Part shown: in pieces, positions 8,758 to 16,473 of the stretch | Layout of the letters: the number at the start of each line of letters is the position of its first letter | Position numbering within the stretch: the stretch's first letter is position 1 | From: Slackia sp. ZJ119 | Lineage (GTDB): Bacteria > Actinomycetota > Coriobacteriia > Coriobacteriales > Eggerthellaceae | Direction: 5' to 3' | Assembly (NCBI RefSeq): GCF_011039175.1 | Contig: NZ_JAAKEN010000002.1 | Location: 167,680 to 231,679 of the forward strand | DNA: 64,000 bases | Notes under the pieces: generated by a model | Told to the model about the DNA's origin: nothing | Databases searched by the model: none | The model's input: only the letters and a program-made list of their open reading frames with translations | Translations under genes and position numbers: made by a program

Positions 8758-8854
8758 ACTTCAACCCACGTCTTTCCGCAGGAAAGACGCTTGTGTGCTC
8801 CCAGTGCACACAGATGCCTTCGTTTCGATCCGCATTCCCATTGCGCGGATCCGG
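8758..8854 (-). repeat. two degenerate, leader-distal CRISPR repeats with rewritten stems
   Basis: Units at 8758-8790 and 8822-8854 sit 64 and 68 bp apart, in register with the array. The first keeps TTCAACCCACG and then has TCTTTCC-GCA-GGAAAGA, so the hairpin is fully paired although most stem bases differ from the consensus. The second keeps GTTTC at one end and has GATCCGC/GCGGATC as its stem. Between them TGTGTGC/GCACACA (8792-8812) forms another 7-bp hairpin. Confidence 0.75.
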
Positions 8855-8889
8855 CCCATGCACGACATGTCCGTGACACTCGATGCGTC

Positions 8890-10737
8890 GTTTCAACCCA
8901 CGCTCCCCTTGCGGGGAGCGACTGCGTCGTCGATGCCTTCCACCGCGTCGATGTAGTTTCAACCCACGCTCCCCTTGCGGGGAGCGACAGACGCAAGCTT
9001 TTCGTGCGAGGTCGGAAACGTCGGTTTCAACCCACGCTCCCCTTGCGGGGAGCGACTCAAATGGCCCTTGAACGTCCGGCCCGAAACGGGTTTCAACCCA
9101 CGCTCCCCTTGCGGGGAGCGACCTGCAGCCGCCGACGTCGCTTCCGCACGTCGACTCGTTTCAACCCACGCTCCCCTTGCGGGGAGCGACTTTCATCTTT
9201 ATGCGTATGGTACTACGCAGACGAGTTTCAACCCACGCTCCCCTTGCGGGGAGCGACAGCAATGGGAAACCGGAAAGCGTAACCCTAACGCCGTTTCAAC
9301 CCACGCTCCCCTTGCGGGGAGCGACGCGCCTGCGGGGCTTGTGACGTCGCTTCAGGATAGTTTCAACCCACGCTCCCCTTGCGGGGAGCGACCAGCCCTG
9401 ACGATTTCGGCTACGGTAGATCCGCTGTTTCAACCCACGCTCCCCTTGCGGGGAGCGACGAAAACATGACGCCGGAGGAATACGCCGCTTGGTTTCAACC
9501 CACGCTCCCCTTGCGGGGAGCGACCAAGGAGCACCGGGCGAGGGACGGCGAAATACAAGTTTCAACCCACGCTCCCCTTGCGGGGAGCGACTTTGGTAGC
9601 GCATACGATGCTTTGATGCAAACCGTTTCAACCCACGCTCCCCTTGCGGGGAGCGACGAACCGGCTTTGTGCCGTGGGATGACGTGACCAAGTTTCAACC
9701 CACGCTCCCCTTGCGGGGAGCGACGGTGGAGACTACCGGCGACAATATCAAGCTGAGCAGTTTCAACCCACGCTCCCCTTGCGGGGAGCGACTCCTCGTG
9801 CAAAAACATTTCAAAGCTGTAAAGGTGGTTTCAACCCACGCTCCCCTTGCGGGGAGCGACATCGTCAGATGATTTGCCTTACGTTACAGCAATAGTTTCA
9901 ACCCACGCTCCCCTTGCGGGGAGCGACGGCTTTGAGTGTTACGAGCCGATTTTCAACGGTGTTTCAACCCACGCTCCCCTTGCGGGGAGCGACGTCCCAC
10001 TCCGGGCTGTAGTTTTGCAGTTCCCCGTTTCAACCCACGCTCCCCTTGCGGGGAGCGACCGATCAGCGCAATAAAGGCGGCAATCATCGCGTGGTTTCAA
10101 CCCACGCTCCCCTTGCGGGGAGCGACTCCTGCGGGGTCATCGGCCAGCCTCCAGAAGCTCGTTTCAACCCACGCTCCCCTTGCGGGGAGCGACCAACCTG
10201 CGCAACTCCTGGCGCACCTTTTGCAAGGTCGTTTCAACCCACGCTCCCCTTGCGGGGAGCGACAGCAAGCATTGATCATGCTTTCACGCTATAAGCTTGT
10301 TTCAACCCACGCTCCCCTTGCGGGGAGCGACCCGCATGGATAGGACCGCTCGTACACGCCCTTGGCGTTTCAACCCACGCTCCCCTTGCGGGGAGCGACC
10401 GCGAAGAGCCGCGGGCTCGCGTGCGACAGTTTGTTTCAACCCACGCTCCCCTTGCGGGGAGCGACCCGACCGGCAGACCGGCCAGAGAAGGACGAAGCTG
10501 TTTCAACCCACGCTCCCCTTGCGGGGAGCGACGAGATCAAGGCACCGCTGCAACGCATGATGCGCGAGTTTCAACCCACGCTCCCCTTGCGGGGAGCGAC
10601 TAAAAATAAGACCAGACGATTTGCGCGAGTACCTTGTTTCAACCCACGCTCCCCTTGCGGGGAGCGACTTTCAATGCCGTAAAGAATTTCATCACTACGA
10701 CGTGGTTTCAACCCACGCTCCCCTTGCGGGGAGCGAC
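8890..10737 (-). CRISPR. type I-C CRISPR array, 28 repeats, 27 spacers
   Basis: Twenty-eight copies of a 33-bp repeat were counted, beginning GTTTCAACCCACGC and ending GGGGAGCGAC on the plus strand, starting at 8890 and last starting at 10705. By eye all are identical. Spacers are 32-37 bp. The repeat stem is CGCTCCCC/GGGGAGCG with a GCAA loop, and the transcribed strand ends GTTGAAAC, as in type I-C. Transcription should be leftward from the leader beside cas2, so the newest spacers are at the right end. Apparent proteins rich in NPRSPCGER or THAPLAGSD are translations of the repeat. Confidence 0.99.
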
Positions 10738-10965
10738 CGCAAGACCTTGTGTCTTGCACACATAATCCTACCATATAAGACTTTAAAGCAGAACAACCTG
10801 CCGCAAGAGCCGCTTTGTCAAGGTTCAAAGCGCAGAAAACGAGTGCGAACCGACAAGGGCAATCATGAACGCCTCCCGTTCGCGCTCGCCTTCGCAGAGC
10901 CTGGCCCGCAATTTCCAAGAAAGCGCCGGCCAGCCCCCTCGGCCTCGTGCAGCCCGACGCCCCCC
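10738..10965 (-). promoter_or_regulatory. CRISPR leader
   Basis: This AT-richer 228-bp stretch lies between the cas2 stop codon and the first repeat, the expected leader position and orientation. A perfect 7-bp inverted repeat, GCAAGAC (10739-10745) and GTCTTGC (10751-10757), abuts the leader-proximal repeat and may be a Cas1-Cas2 anchoring element. Further upstream TTTAAAG and TAGGAT could serve as promoter elements, but the exact boxes are uncertain. Confidence 0.75.
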
Positions 10966-11256
10966 TCAGAACGAAATAAATCCCTCGGCCTCATAGCTTG
11001 CTTTTGCGCCAATATGTTCGATCTTACCCTGGTAATTGTTCCCCATCGAATAAAGCCGCAAGCTATCTTTCTCGGGATCTATCAGGCCCAAAAGTTCTTC
11101 CCTGATGTGCGCCATCGTCGCCGCGTCGGCCACGCATTCGAATACGGAATTTTGCACGCGCTGACCATAGTTGACGCAGTGTTTTGCGACTTTTCTCAGA
11201 CGCTTCCGACCGGCGGCATCCTCGGTATTCACATCGTACGTTATCACGGTCAACAT
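10966..11256 (-). CDS. cas2: CRISPR-associated endoribonuclease/adaptation protein Cas2
   Basis: The 96-aa protein starts MLTVITYDVNTEDAAGRKRL, the ferredoxin-fold beta strand and conserved Asp of Cas2, and continues with the NYGQRVQNSVFEC core motif. Cas2 bridges Cas1 dimers during spacer integration. The ATG at 11256 is preceded by GAGGTGTG. A longer frame to 11457 overlaps cas1 and adds non-homologous sequence, so it is rejected. It is the last cas gene before the leader, in the standard I-C order. Confidence 0.95.
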   Translation of the reverse strand: MLTVITYDVNTEDAAGRKRLRKVAKHCVNYGQRVQNSVFECVADAATMAHIREELLGLIDPEKDSLRLYSMGNNYQGKIEHIGAKASYEAEGFISF

Positions 11257-11309
11257 GAAATCACACCTCGTTTCAACCGGCATGTTCGCCAGTCGTCTGA
11301 TCCAAAACC

Positions 11310-12341
11310 TTACTTCCAAAGAAATGGCGGATACGCGTCCAAATCGCCGCGAAGGCACCGAGACAAAAGCAGCGCTTGCACATGAGGAAGCAATCCGCGC
11401 GGAATTTTCTCTTTCAAAAACGGGTGAAGCATTTCTTCGCGTTTGCGATTCTGCCAAGTCTCGAACAGCGTCTTCCTTCCTTTGTCGGTCAGCAGGACTT
11501 CTCCTGTTTCACGCCGTTCGAAATGTTCCGGACCGACTATGCGATTGTTTATCGAGGTCAGCACAAACCTGTCAACGACGACCGGGCGCAGCTCTTCCAT
11601 CAGGTCCAAGGCCAGTGATTTTCGCCCAGGTCTGTCGCAATGCAAAAATCCGACATATGGATCCAGCCCGACACCCTCCAACGCCGCTGCACAGTCCGAC
11701 GCCAAAATGGTATAGAACAGCGAAAGCATCGCATTCACCGGATCGGTCGGAGGCCTGCGCACGCGTCCCCGAAAAGCGAATGTTTCAGTATTTCTCAGAA
11801 CAAGCTGGTCGAACACTTCAAAATACGTGGCAGCCGCTTCACCTTCAATGCCACGCACGCTCTCGATGGAACTGCAGTTCTTTATTCGCGTCAAAGACGA
11901 CTTCAATTTTCCCGACGCACGGCCAACGGCGTCGGCATCTATACGCAAACCATGGTCGCGAAGAGCCCGTTCAAGCACCCATCGCCCGTTGTATATTTTG
12001 CCAATGATGAAATTTTTCGAGAGCGGGAGACTTTTCTCGCAACTCTCCGACCACGAATACTGCGTTTTTCGAAGCAAAACGTTGCCTTGCTGTGCACCGA
12101 CGGAGCGTGCGAGAAAACGCCCGTGCGGATCGAAAAAAGACAGCGCGACGCCTCTTTCCGCACACGCCCCCATCAATTTCGGGCTGGCCCCTGGATACGA
12201 AAAGCACGTTATGCCCTCAAGCGTGTGCAGCGGCACACGGCCAAGCTCACGCTTGTCCTGCCGAACGACTGCATTTTCACCATCAAGCGCCACGTAGGCA
12301 TCTTCCGTGAAAACATACAGGGTGTTTTTGAGTTGCCGCAT
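11310..12341 (-). CDS. cas1: CRISPR integrase Cas1 (type I-C)
   Basis: The 343-aa protein has the Cas1c form: N-terminal beta domain beginning MRQLKNTLYVFTEDAYVALDGENAVV, then a helical catalytic domain with NAMLSLFYTILASDCAAALEGVGLDPYVGFLH containing the metal-binding Glu and His residues, and the late PVVVDRFVLTSINNRIV stretch. It integrates protospacers at the leader end. The ATG at 12341 overlaps the cas4 stop (TGATG), indicating translational coupling. Length and order are normal for the subtype. Confidence 0.96.
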   Translation of the reverse strand: MRQLKNTLYVFTEDAYVALDGENAVVRQDKRELGRVPLHTLEGITCFSYPGASPKLMGACAERGVALSFFDPHGRFLARSVGAQQGNVLLRKTQYSWSESCEKSLPLSKNFIIGKIYNGRWVLERALRDHGLRIDADAVGRASGKLKSSLTRIKNCSSIESVRGIEGEAAATYFEVFDQLVLRNTETFAFRGRVRRPPTDPVNAMLSLFYTILASDCAAALEGVGLDPYVGFLHCDRPGRKSLALDLMEELRPVVVDRFVLTSINNRIVGPEHFERRETGEVLLTDKGRKTLFETWQNRKREEMLHPFLKEKIPRGLLPHVQALLLSRCLRGDLDAYPPFLWK

Positions 12342-12997
12342 CAATCCTCCCGCAATCGTCGACGAACATACGCTTCAACGGTTTCTCGCTCGAAAGACGC
12401 TGGCAAGCACATATCCTGCAGCGAACAGGACCGACACGCGTTTCGGCGTTTCGAATGCGGGGTACGTCCCCGCACGTACAGATCATGCATCTCGCGGGCG
12501 GCATCGCGCACCGCGCCACGCAGCTCAGAAGTCACGTTCACCGGTTCGCGCGAATGGGTCTTCCCGTAGTAAAGAAACCCTTCAGAAATTTCACAGCACA
12601 GCATCTCTTCCAGGCACATCGCCTGTGCGCATAATTGCATTCTGTCAGCGTCGTGAAATTTTGCTTTGCCGCGCTTGTATTCCACGGGCACAGCGCTCCA
12701 TAGGCCCTCTTCATCAGCAAGGAAAAATCCCACCTCGGTGCGATGAAACTCGACGACATCGCAGACGCCTGCCAGCCCGAGCTCATGCGAATGCACCCGC
12801 AGCCCTCGAACAACGATCGTGTCGCCCCTGCGCTCGCGAATGCTTCCATCGTGGGCGCAAGCATGCATAAGCGACCCCTGAACAGTAAGAACGTTTTCGC
12901 TCCACTGCTGCTCAAGATGGATGAGGGCCCACTGACGTCGACAAAAGGCAAAATGCTGGATGCCGGAGAGAGCGAGAAATTCGTCTTCGGGATACAT
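12341..12997 (-). CDS. cas4: CRISPR-associated exonuclease Cas4
   Basis: The 218-aa protein begins MYPEDEFLALSGIQHFAFCRRQWALIH and has the RecB-like nuclease pattern (GVCDVVEF then VPVEYKRGKAK) and a C-terminal cysteine cluster CRSCSLQDMC that, with the early CRRQW cysteine, would hold an iron-sulfur cluster. In type I-C, Cas4 joins Cas1-Cas2 to select and trim PAM-containing prespacers. It sits between cas7 and cas1 and is coupled to cas1. Confidence 0.95.
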   Translation of the reverse strand: MYPEDEFLALSGIQHFAFCRRQWALIHLEQQWSENVLTVQGSLMHACAHDGSIRERRGDTIVVRGLRVHSHELGLAGVCDVVEFHRTEVGFFLADEEGLWSAVPVEYKRGKAKFHDADRMQLCAQAMCLEEMLCCEISEGFLYYGKTHSREPVNVTSELRGAVRDAAREMHDLYVRGRTPHSKRRNACRSCSLQDMCLPASFERETVEAYVRRRLRED

Positions 12998-13059
12998 ACA
13001 TTCCTCGCTCTCTCAACCGACGGCACTAAAGACAGGCGCTCGCTTGCACGCAGGCCGAT

Positions 13060-13950
13060 TTACTGCCATTCCAACAGCTCAACGCCTTCCGGCAGCTCCC
13101 CAACCTCCACGCGGTAGTCGTCGAAGGCGCGGGGCTCGACGTCCTCGTCCACGCGCTTGACCTTGACAGCGTCAAACAGCTTGTAAGCAGGCGCGTTGCC
13201 CAGCTTGCTTTCATGCTTGAAAACGAACAGTTTGCGCGACGTCATAAGCCCGTGAGAAGCGCTGCGATCATTCTCGAACATGTTCATAAGCGCTTCGAAG
13301 AGAAGGTCGAGGTCGGCTTGGCTAAATCCGGTCTTTTCTGCAAGAGCGGCGGAAATGAAGCCTTCGGCGCGGTACAGGCCATAGGGAATGTACTGCTTGC
13401 GCCCCATGGTTTTTTCTTTTTCGATGTCCTTTTCATTCGTGACCGCCATGCGCGTGATGCTCATGTCCAGAGGCAGAACGGGATCGATCGATTCGGCAAA
13501 ACAAAGCTGCACCGGTCCGCGAACCTGCCCGCAATTGACTTCCGTCGTCATGACGGCGCCAAAAGTGCGGATATCGAAGAAATTATCGCACATGAATCGC
13601 GTGACCTTGCGCTGGTCCTCTTTGTCCTTCGGAAGCTTTTTTTGAGTCGACTTGAGATCGTGGTGGATGTACGCCTTCTTGTTTCTGCTGTTCAGCACCG
13701 CCGCTTCTTGAACGTAGATCTTGTAACCCTGTTCGCCTTCGGACGCGTCGGGATCATCAAGGTCTTCGCCTTTCACCAGGTCGACGTAGTTTCGAATTTT
13801 GCGCTTCAGGCACACGTCAGACACGATGCCCTTGCTTGTCGAAGGGTCGATTCTCGGCATATTTCCCGCATCCGGGTCACCGTTGGGGTTGCCATTTTTC
13901 ACGTCGAACAACAGGACGAAGTCGTATCGATTGGAAATGGGCTCGCTCAT
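13060..13950 (-). CDS. cas7: Cascade backbone protein Cas7 (Csd2)
   Basis: The 296-aa protein begins MSEPISNRYDFVLLFDVKNGNPNGDPDAGNMPR, the hallmark of Csd2/Cas7c, and contains VRGPVQLCFAESIDPVLPLDMSITR and the G-rich fork region. Multiple copies line the crRNA spacer in the type I-C effector. AGGAGAAC precedes the ATG. It is 9 bp downstream of cas8c. Confidence 0.96.
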   Translation of the reverse strand: MSEPISNRYDFVLLFDVKNGNPNGDPDAGNMPRIDPSTSKGIVSDVCLKRKIRNYVDLVKGEDLDDPDASEGEQGYKIYVQEAAVLNSRNKKAYIHHDLKSTQKKLPKDKEDQRKVTRFMCDNFFDIRTFGAVMTTEVNCGQVRGPVQLCFAESIDPVLPLDMSITRMAVTNEKDIEKEKTMGRKQYIPYGLYRAEGFISAALAEKTGFSQADLDLLFEALMNMFENDRSASHGLMTSRKLFVFKHESKLGNAPAYKLFDAVKVKRVDEDVEPRAFDDYRVEVGELPEGVELLEWQ

Positions 13951-13959
13951 GATGTTCTC

Positions 13960-15768
13960 CTATTCTTCTTCAAGGTTGCCGTTTTGATCCACTGTCTCAT
14001 CGGCCGGAGGGTTGTCTTTTGATTTCTTTTTCCACAAGTCAGCCCTCTGTTGATAATAGCCAACGATAAATTCTCCTTGCTGTTCAGAACTCAGCGAACG
14101 GGGAAAAGAAACGTCATCGTTCAGCAGGTCCATTATTTCTTCGGCGTTTTTTTCGAGAAAATTGCACAGACCCGAATTCGCCTTGCGAATTTTCGCCAGA
14201 TGGTTCTGCATGTTCAAAAGCAAGTGCGGCATGACACGCGCAGGGGTGGTTGCCGCGCCCCCGATGTAGCGGTCGCGCACCGATGCGTTCACATCCCCAA
14301 TTGCCGCACCTTGAGCACGCTCGATGACGGCAAACAACCGTCCCAGCACGTATCCTTGGTCCGTTCGATCCCTGTTCAGGCTCATCGACAAACCCCTTTC
14401 TTCTCGTCCCATGATTCGGTCTTTGCGCACGAGACACGCCTTCAGCAAAGCCGCCCTTTTTCCCAGATCAAACTTGTCGTTGCCCGCCTGGTCAGAACGG
14501 GTCCTCGAAAGCAGCAGATGGAACAGGGCCGATGGAAACGCGCACCCCGTCAGCATTGAAGCAAAACATCCGTTGACCAGGGTCGATGGAATGTTTTCCT
14601 CTTTCCCCAGCTGGGCCGTTTGCTGCAGAAGCACTCGCAACGAAGTGGTCCGAACGCCGTCCATCGCGACATCTTGCAAGTATTGGTCATAATTTTCGAG
14701 AATCCGCCCGAACGTCTCGACCTCGAAAAAACGCACTGCAAGCCGCGCTGCGTTAGGTGAAATTCCCAGCAGATAAAAGCGCGTTTCGAGATCATATTCC
14801 TCGACCGACCTGCCCGATCGAATGTTTTCAAGCGTCTTGCGAAGCTGCTGAACTTCCTCGCCTTCTTCCGCCCTTTCCGATGCCGGAACGTCTGGGATGC
14901 TCACGCCTCCAAAAACGATCCCCACCGCTGCGTTTTCTTTTTCGGCAGGCCTGTCGGTCCAAAACAAGACCATCGTGTCCCCAAAACGCACCCGATGATC
15001 GAGACTGCCGTACAAATAGCGAAGCGCAGCACCCGCATTCGAGGCGACCTCCTCTGACAGCGAGGCGTTGTACGACTGCCTTTTTCCGTAAGATTCGAAT
15101 GCGTCAAGATTGAAAGACACGAGCGAAGCACCGGCCGACTGCGCACCTGGAACGCCAGTGACCTGGGGAAACAGCCGCGCAAGAGGCGCATGCTCCCCCG
15201 TGATGGAGCAATGTCCCCATACGGCATCGGGATTCGGCCGGGCGGAATGCCGCATCCAAGCCTGTGCAACTTCAGGACGTTCGTGAACAAAGCCCCTTTG
15301 CCCTTCAAGGCCGAACGCGACAAAGCCCTGCGCCTCGTGCAATTTTTCCGCCGTGCCCTCCGGCAAGTGCGCATCAAAGTCATCGCGATCGAAAAACCGA
15401 AGGACCGCCAAGGCGCCCTCGTCGCAGCACTCTTTCAGAACTTCACGATGAAGCTCGGCCGACGCCTGGCGCTTGCCCACGCCTTTCGCCTCATCATAGC
15501 CAAGCAGATACGCCACGTTGTCGCAGAGGAAAAACGGCAAAAAGCCTGATCCTGATCGTGTTTGATGTTCCGGAACGCGAATTACCTTGAAATCGCGCGT
15601 CTTTTTCCCATCGTCGGTCATCAGAGGATCGGCGCCGACCAGCATCCCGTCCCGATCGAGAATCAATCTCCAGCCGACTTTTTCCTTGCCCCAAAATCGT
15701 GCAGGCACGTCGCAATCGGGATCCTTGACCAGGCGCTCATAATATCGATGCAATTCCTGGACGATCAT
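13960..15768 (-). CDS. cas8c: Cascade large subunit Cas8c (Csd1)
   Basis: The 602-aa protein has Csd1 features: MIVQELHRYYERL at the start, GWRLILDRDGMLVG, the WGHCSITGEHAPLARLFPQVTGV and SFNLDAFESYG blocks and the middle DTMVLFWTD stretch. Cas8c recognises the PAM and, in type I-C, an internal start in this gene usually also supplies the small subunit Cas11; no separate cas11 is seen here. The start overlaps the cas5 stop by 4 bp (ATGA). Confidence 0.95.
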   Translation of the reverse strand: MIVQELHRYYERLVKDPDCDVPARFWGKEKVGWRLILDRDGMLVGADPLMTDDGKKTRDFKVIRVPEHQTRSGSGFLPFFLCDNVAYLLGYDEAKGVGKRQASAELHREVLKECCDEGALAVLRFFDRDDFDAHLPEGTAEKLHEAQGFVAFGLEGQRGFVHERPEVAQAWMRHSARPNPDAVWGHCSITGEHAPLARLFPQVTGVPGAQSAGASLVSFNLDAFESYGKRQSYNASLSEEVASNAGAALRYLYGSLDHRVRFGDTMVLFWTDRPAEKENAAVGIVFGGVSIPDVPASERAEEGEEVQQLRKTLENIRSGRSVEEYDLETRFYLLGISPNAARLAVRFFEVETFGRILENYDQYLQDVAMDGVRTTSLRVLLQQTAQLGKEENIPSTLVNGCFASMLTGCAFPSALFHLLLSRTRSDQAGNDKFDLGKRAALLKACLVRKDRIMGREERGLSMSLNRDRTDQGYVLGRLFAVIERAQGAAIGDVNASVRDRYIGGAATTPARVMPHLLLNMQNHLAKIRKANSGLCNFLEKNAEEIMDLLNDDVSFPRSLSSEQQGEFIVGYYQQRADLWKKKSKDNPPADETVDQNGNLEEE

Positions 15769-16430
15769 CCGATCACCCCCTGCGCGGCACCAGCCACGTC
15801 AATGACGCCGTCCCGCATAACCGCTCGGTAAAACAGCGGCTCCATGTCATGGTCGAAATCGATATCGTACAGCATAAACCCCAGATCACGCTCGCCGCTC
15901 CCCGCATAGAACGACACAGGAGCCGCATCGCCCTCCTCAATAAGCTCGACGACGGCAGGAAATTCGCGACATCCGAGAACCGGCTGGTTGAAACACTGCC
16001 CCTTGCGAAGCCGACGCAGCGCAATGTTGTAGTGCTTTTCCACGGTATCGTCAGGTCCGGCCGAATCGGTCAAATCGAAATGAGCCGCAATCACATACGC
16101 CACGTCTTTGAGATACATCGTCGCCCGCTGCTGCCTATCTTCCGTCGCAACCGTATACAGCTCGCGATCGCTTTTCAGGGCGCCTTTCGCGTTGCGATAG
16201 CTCAACTTGCCGCCAAGCTCGTTGCGGCGAAACGTGTCGAATCGAATCTCGTTGAGCACTTCGATGCTGTCGATGCACCACCGAATCGCCGGCTTCCAAT
16301 AGACGGCTTCTATCAAACCACGCGCCGCCGAAGGCGTGATGCAGTCGTACGACACGCGCTCCGACTTCATCTCCGGACGCGTAAAGCACGCTCGCGGCCC
16401 TTTGACCAGCATTTTTACTCCGTATCCCAT
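15765..16430 (-). CDS. cas5c: pre-crRNA-processing protein Cas5c (Cas5d)
   Basis: The 221-aa protein starts MGYGVKMLVKGPRACFTRPEMKSERVSYDCITPSAARGLIEAVYWKP, the typical Cas5c N-terminus, and ends with the DLGFMLYDIDFDHDMEPLFYRA segment. In type I-C, Cas5 replaces Cas6: it cuts the repeat below its hairpin to leave the 11-nt 5' handle, then caps the handle in Cascade. AGGAGGT precedes the ATG at 16430; upstream extension codons are rejected. It overlaps cas8c by 4 bp. Confidence 0.95.
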   Translation of the reverse strand: MGYGVKMLVKGPRACFTRPEMKSERVSYDCITPSAARGLIEAVYWKPAIRWCIDSIEVLNEIRFDTFRRNELGGKLSYRNAKGALKSDRELYTVATEDRQQRATMYLKDVAYVIAAHFDLTDSAGPDDTVEKHYNIALRRLRKGQCFNQPVLGCREFPAVVELIEEGDAAPVSFYAGSGERDLGFMLYDIDFDHDMEPLFYRAVMRDGVIDVAGAAQGVIG

Positions 16431-16473
16431 GTTACCTCCTCTCTGTGATGGTTTCCCTTGAACAAAGACAACG

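Noticed and set aside
8890..10737. Self-targeting spacers against the resident prophage
   Set aside because: No match was noticed by eye, but the comparison was not exhaustive; a spacer search against 23452-53458 would decide.
8883..10740. Many short frames across the array with NPRSPCGER or THAPLAGSD repeats
   Set aside because: They are translations of the CRISPR repeat in all frames.
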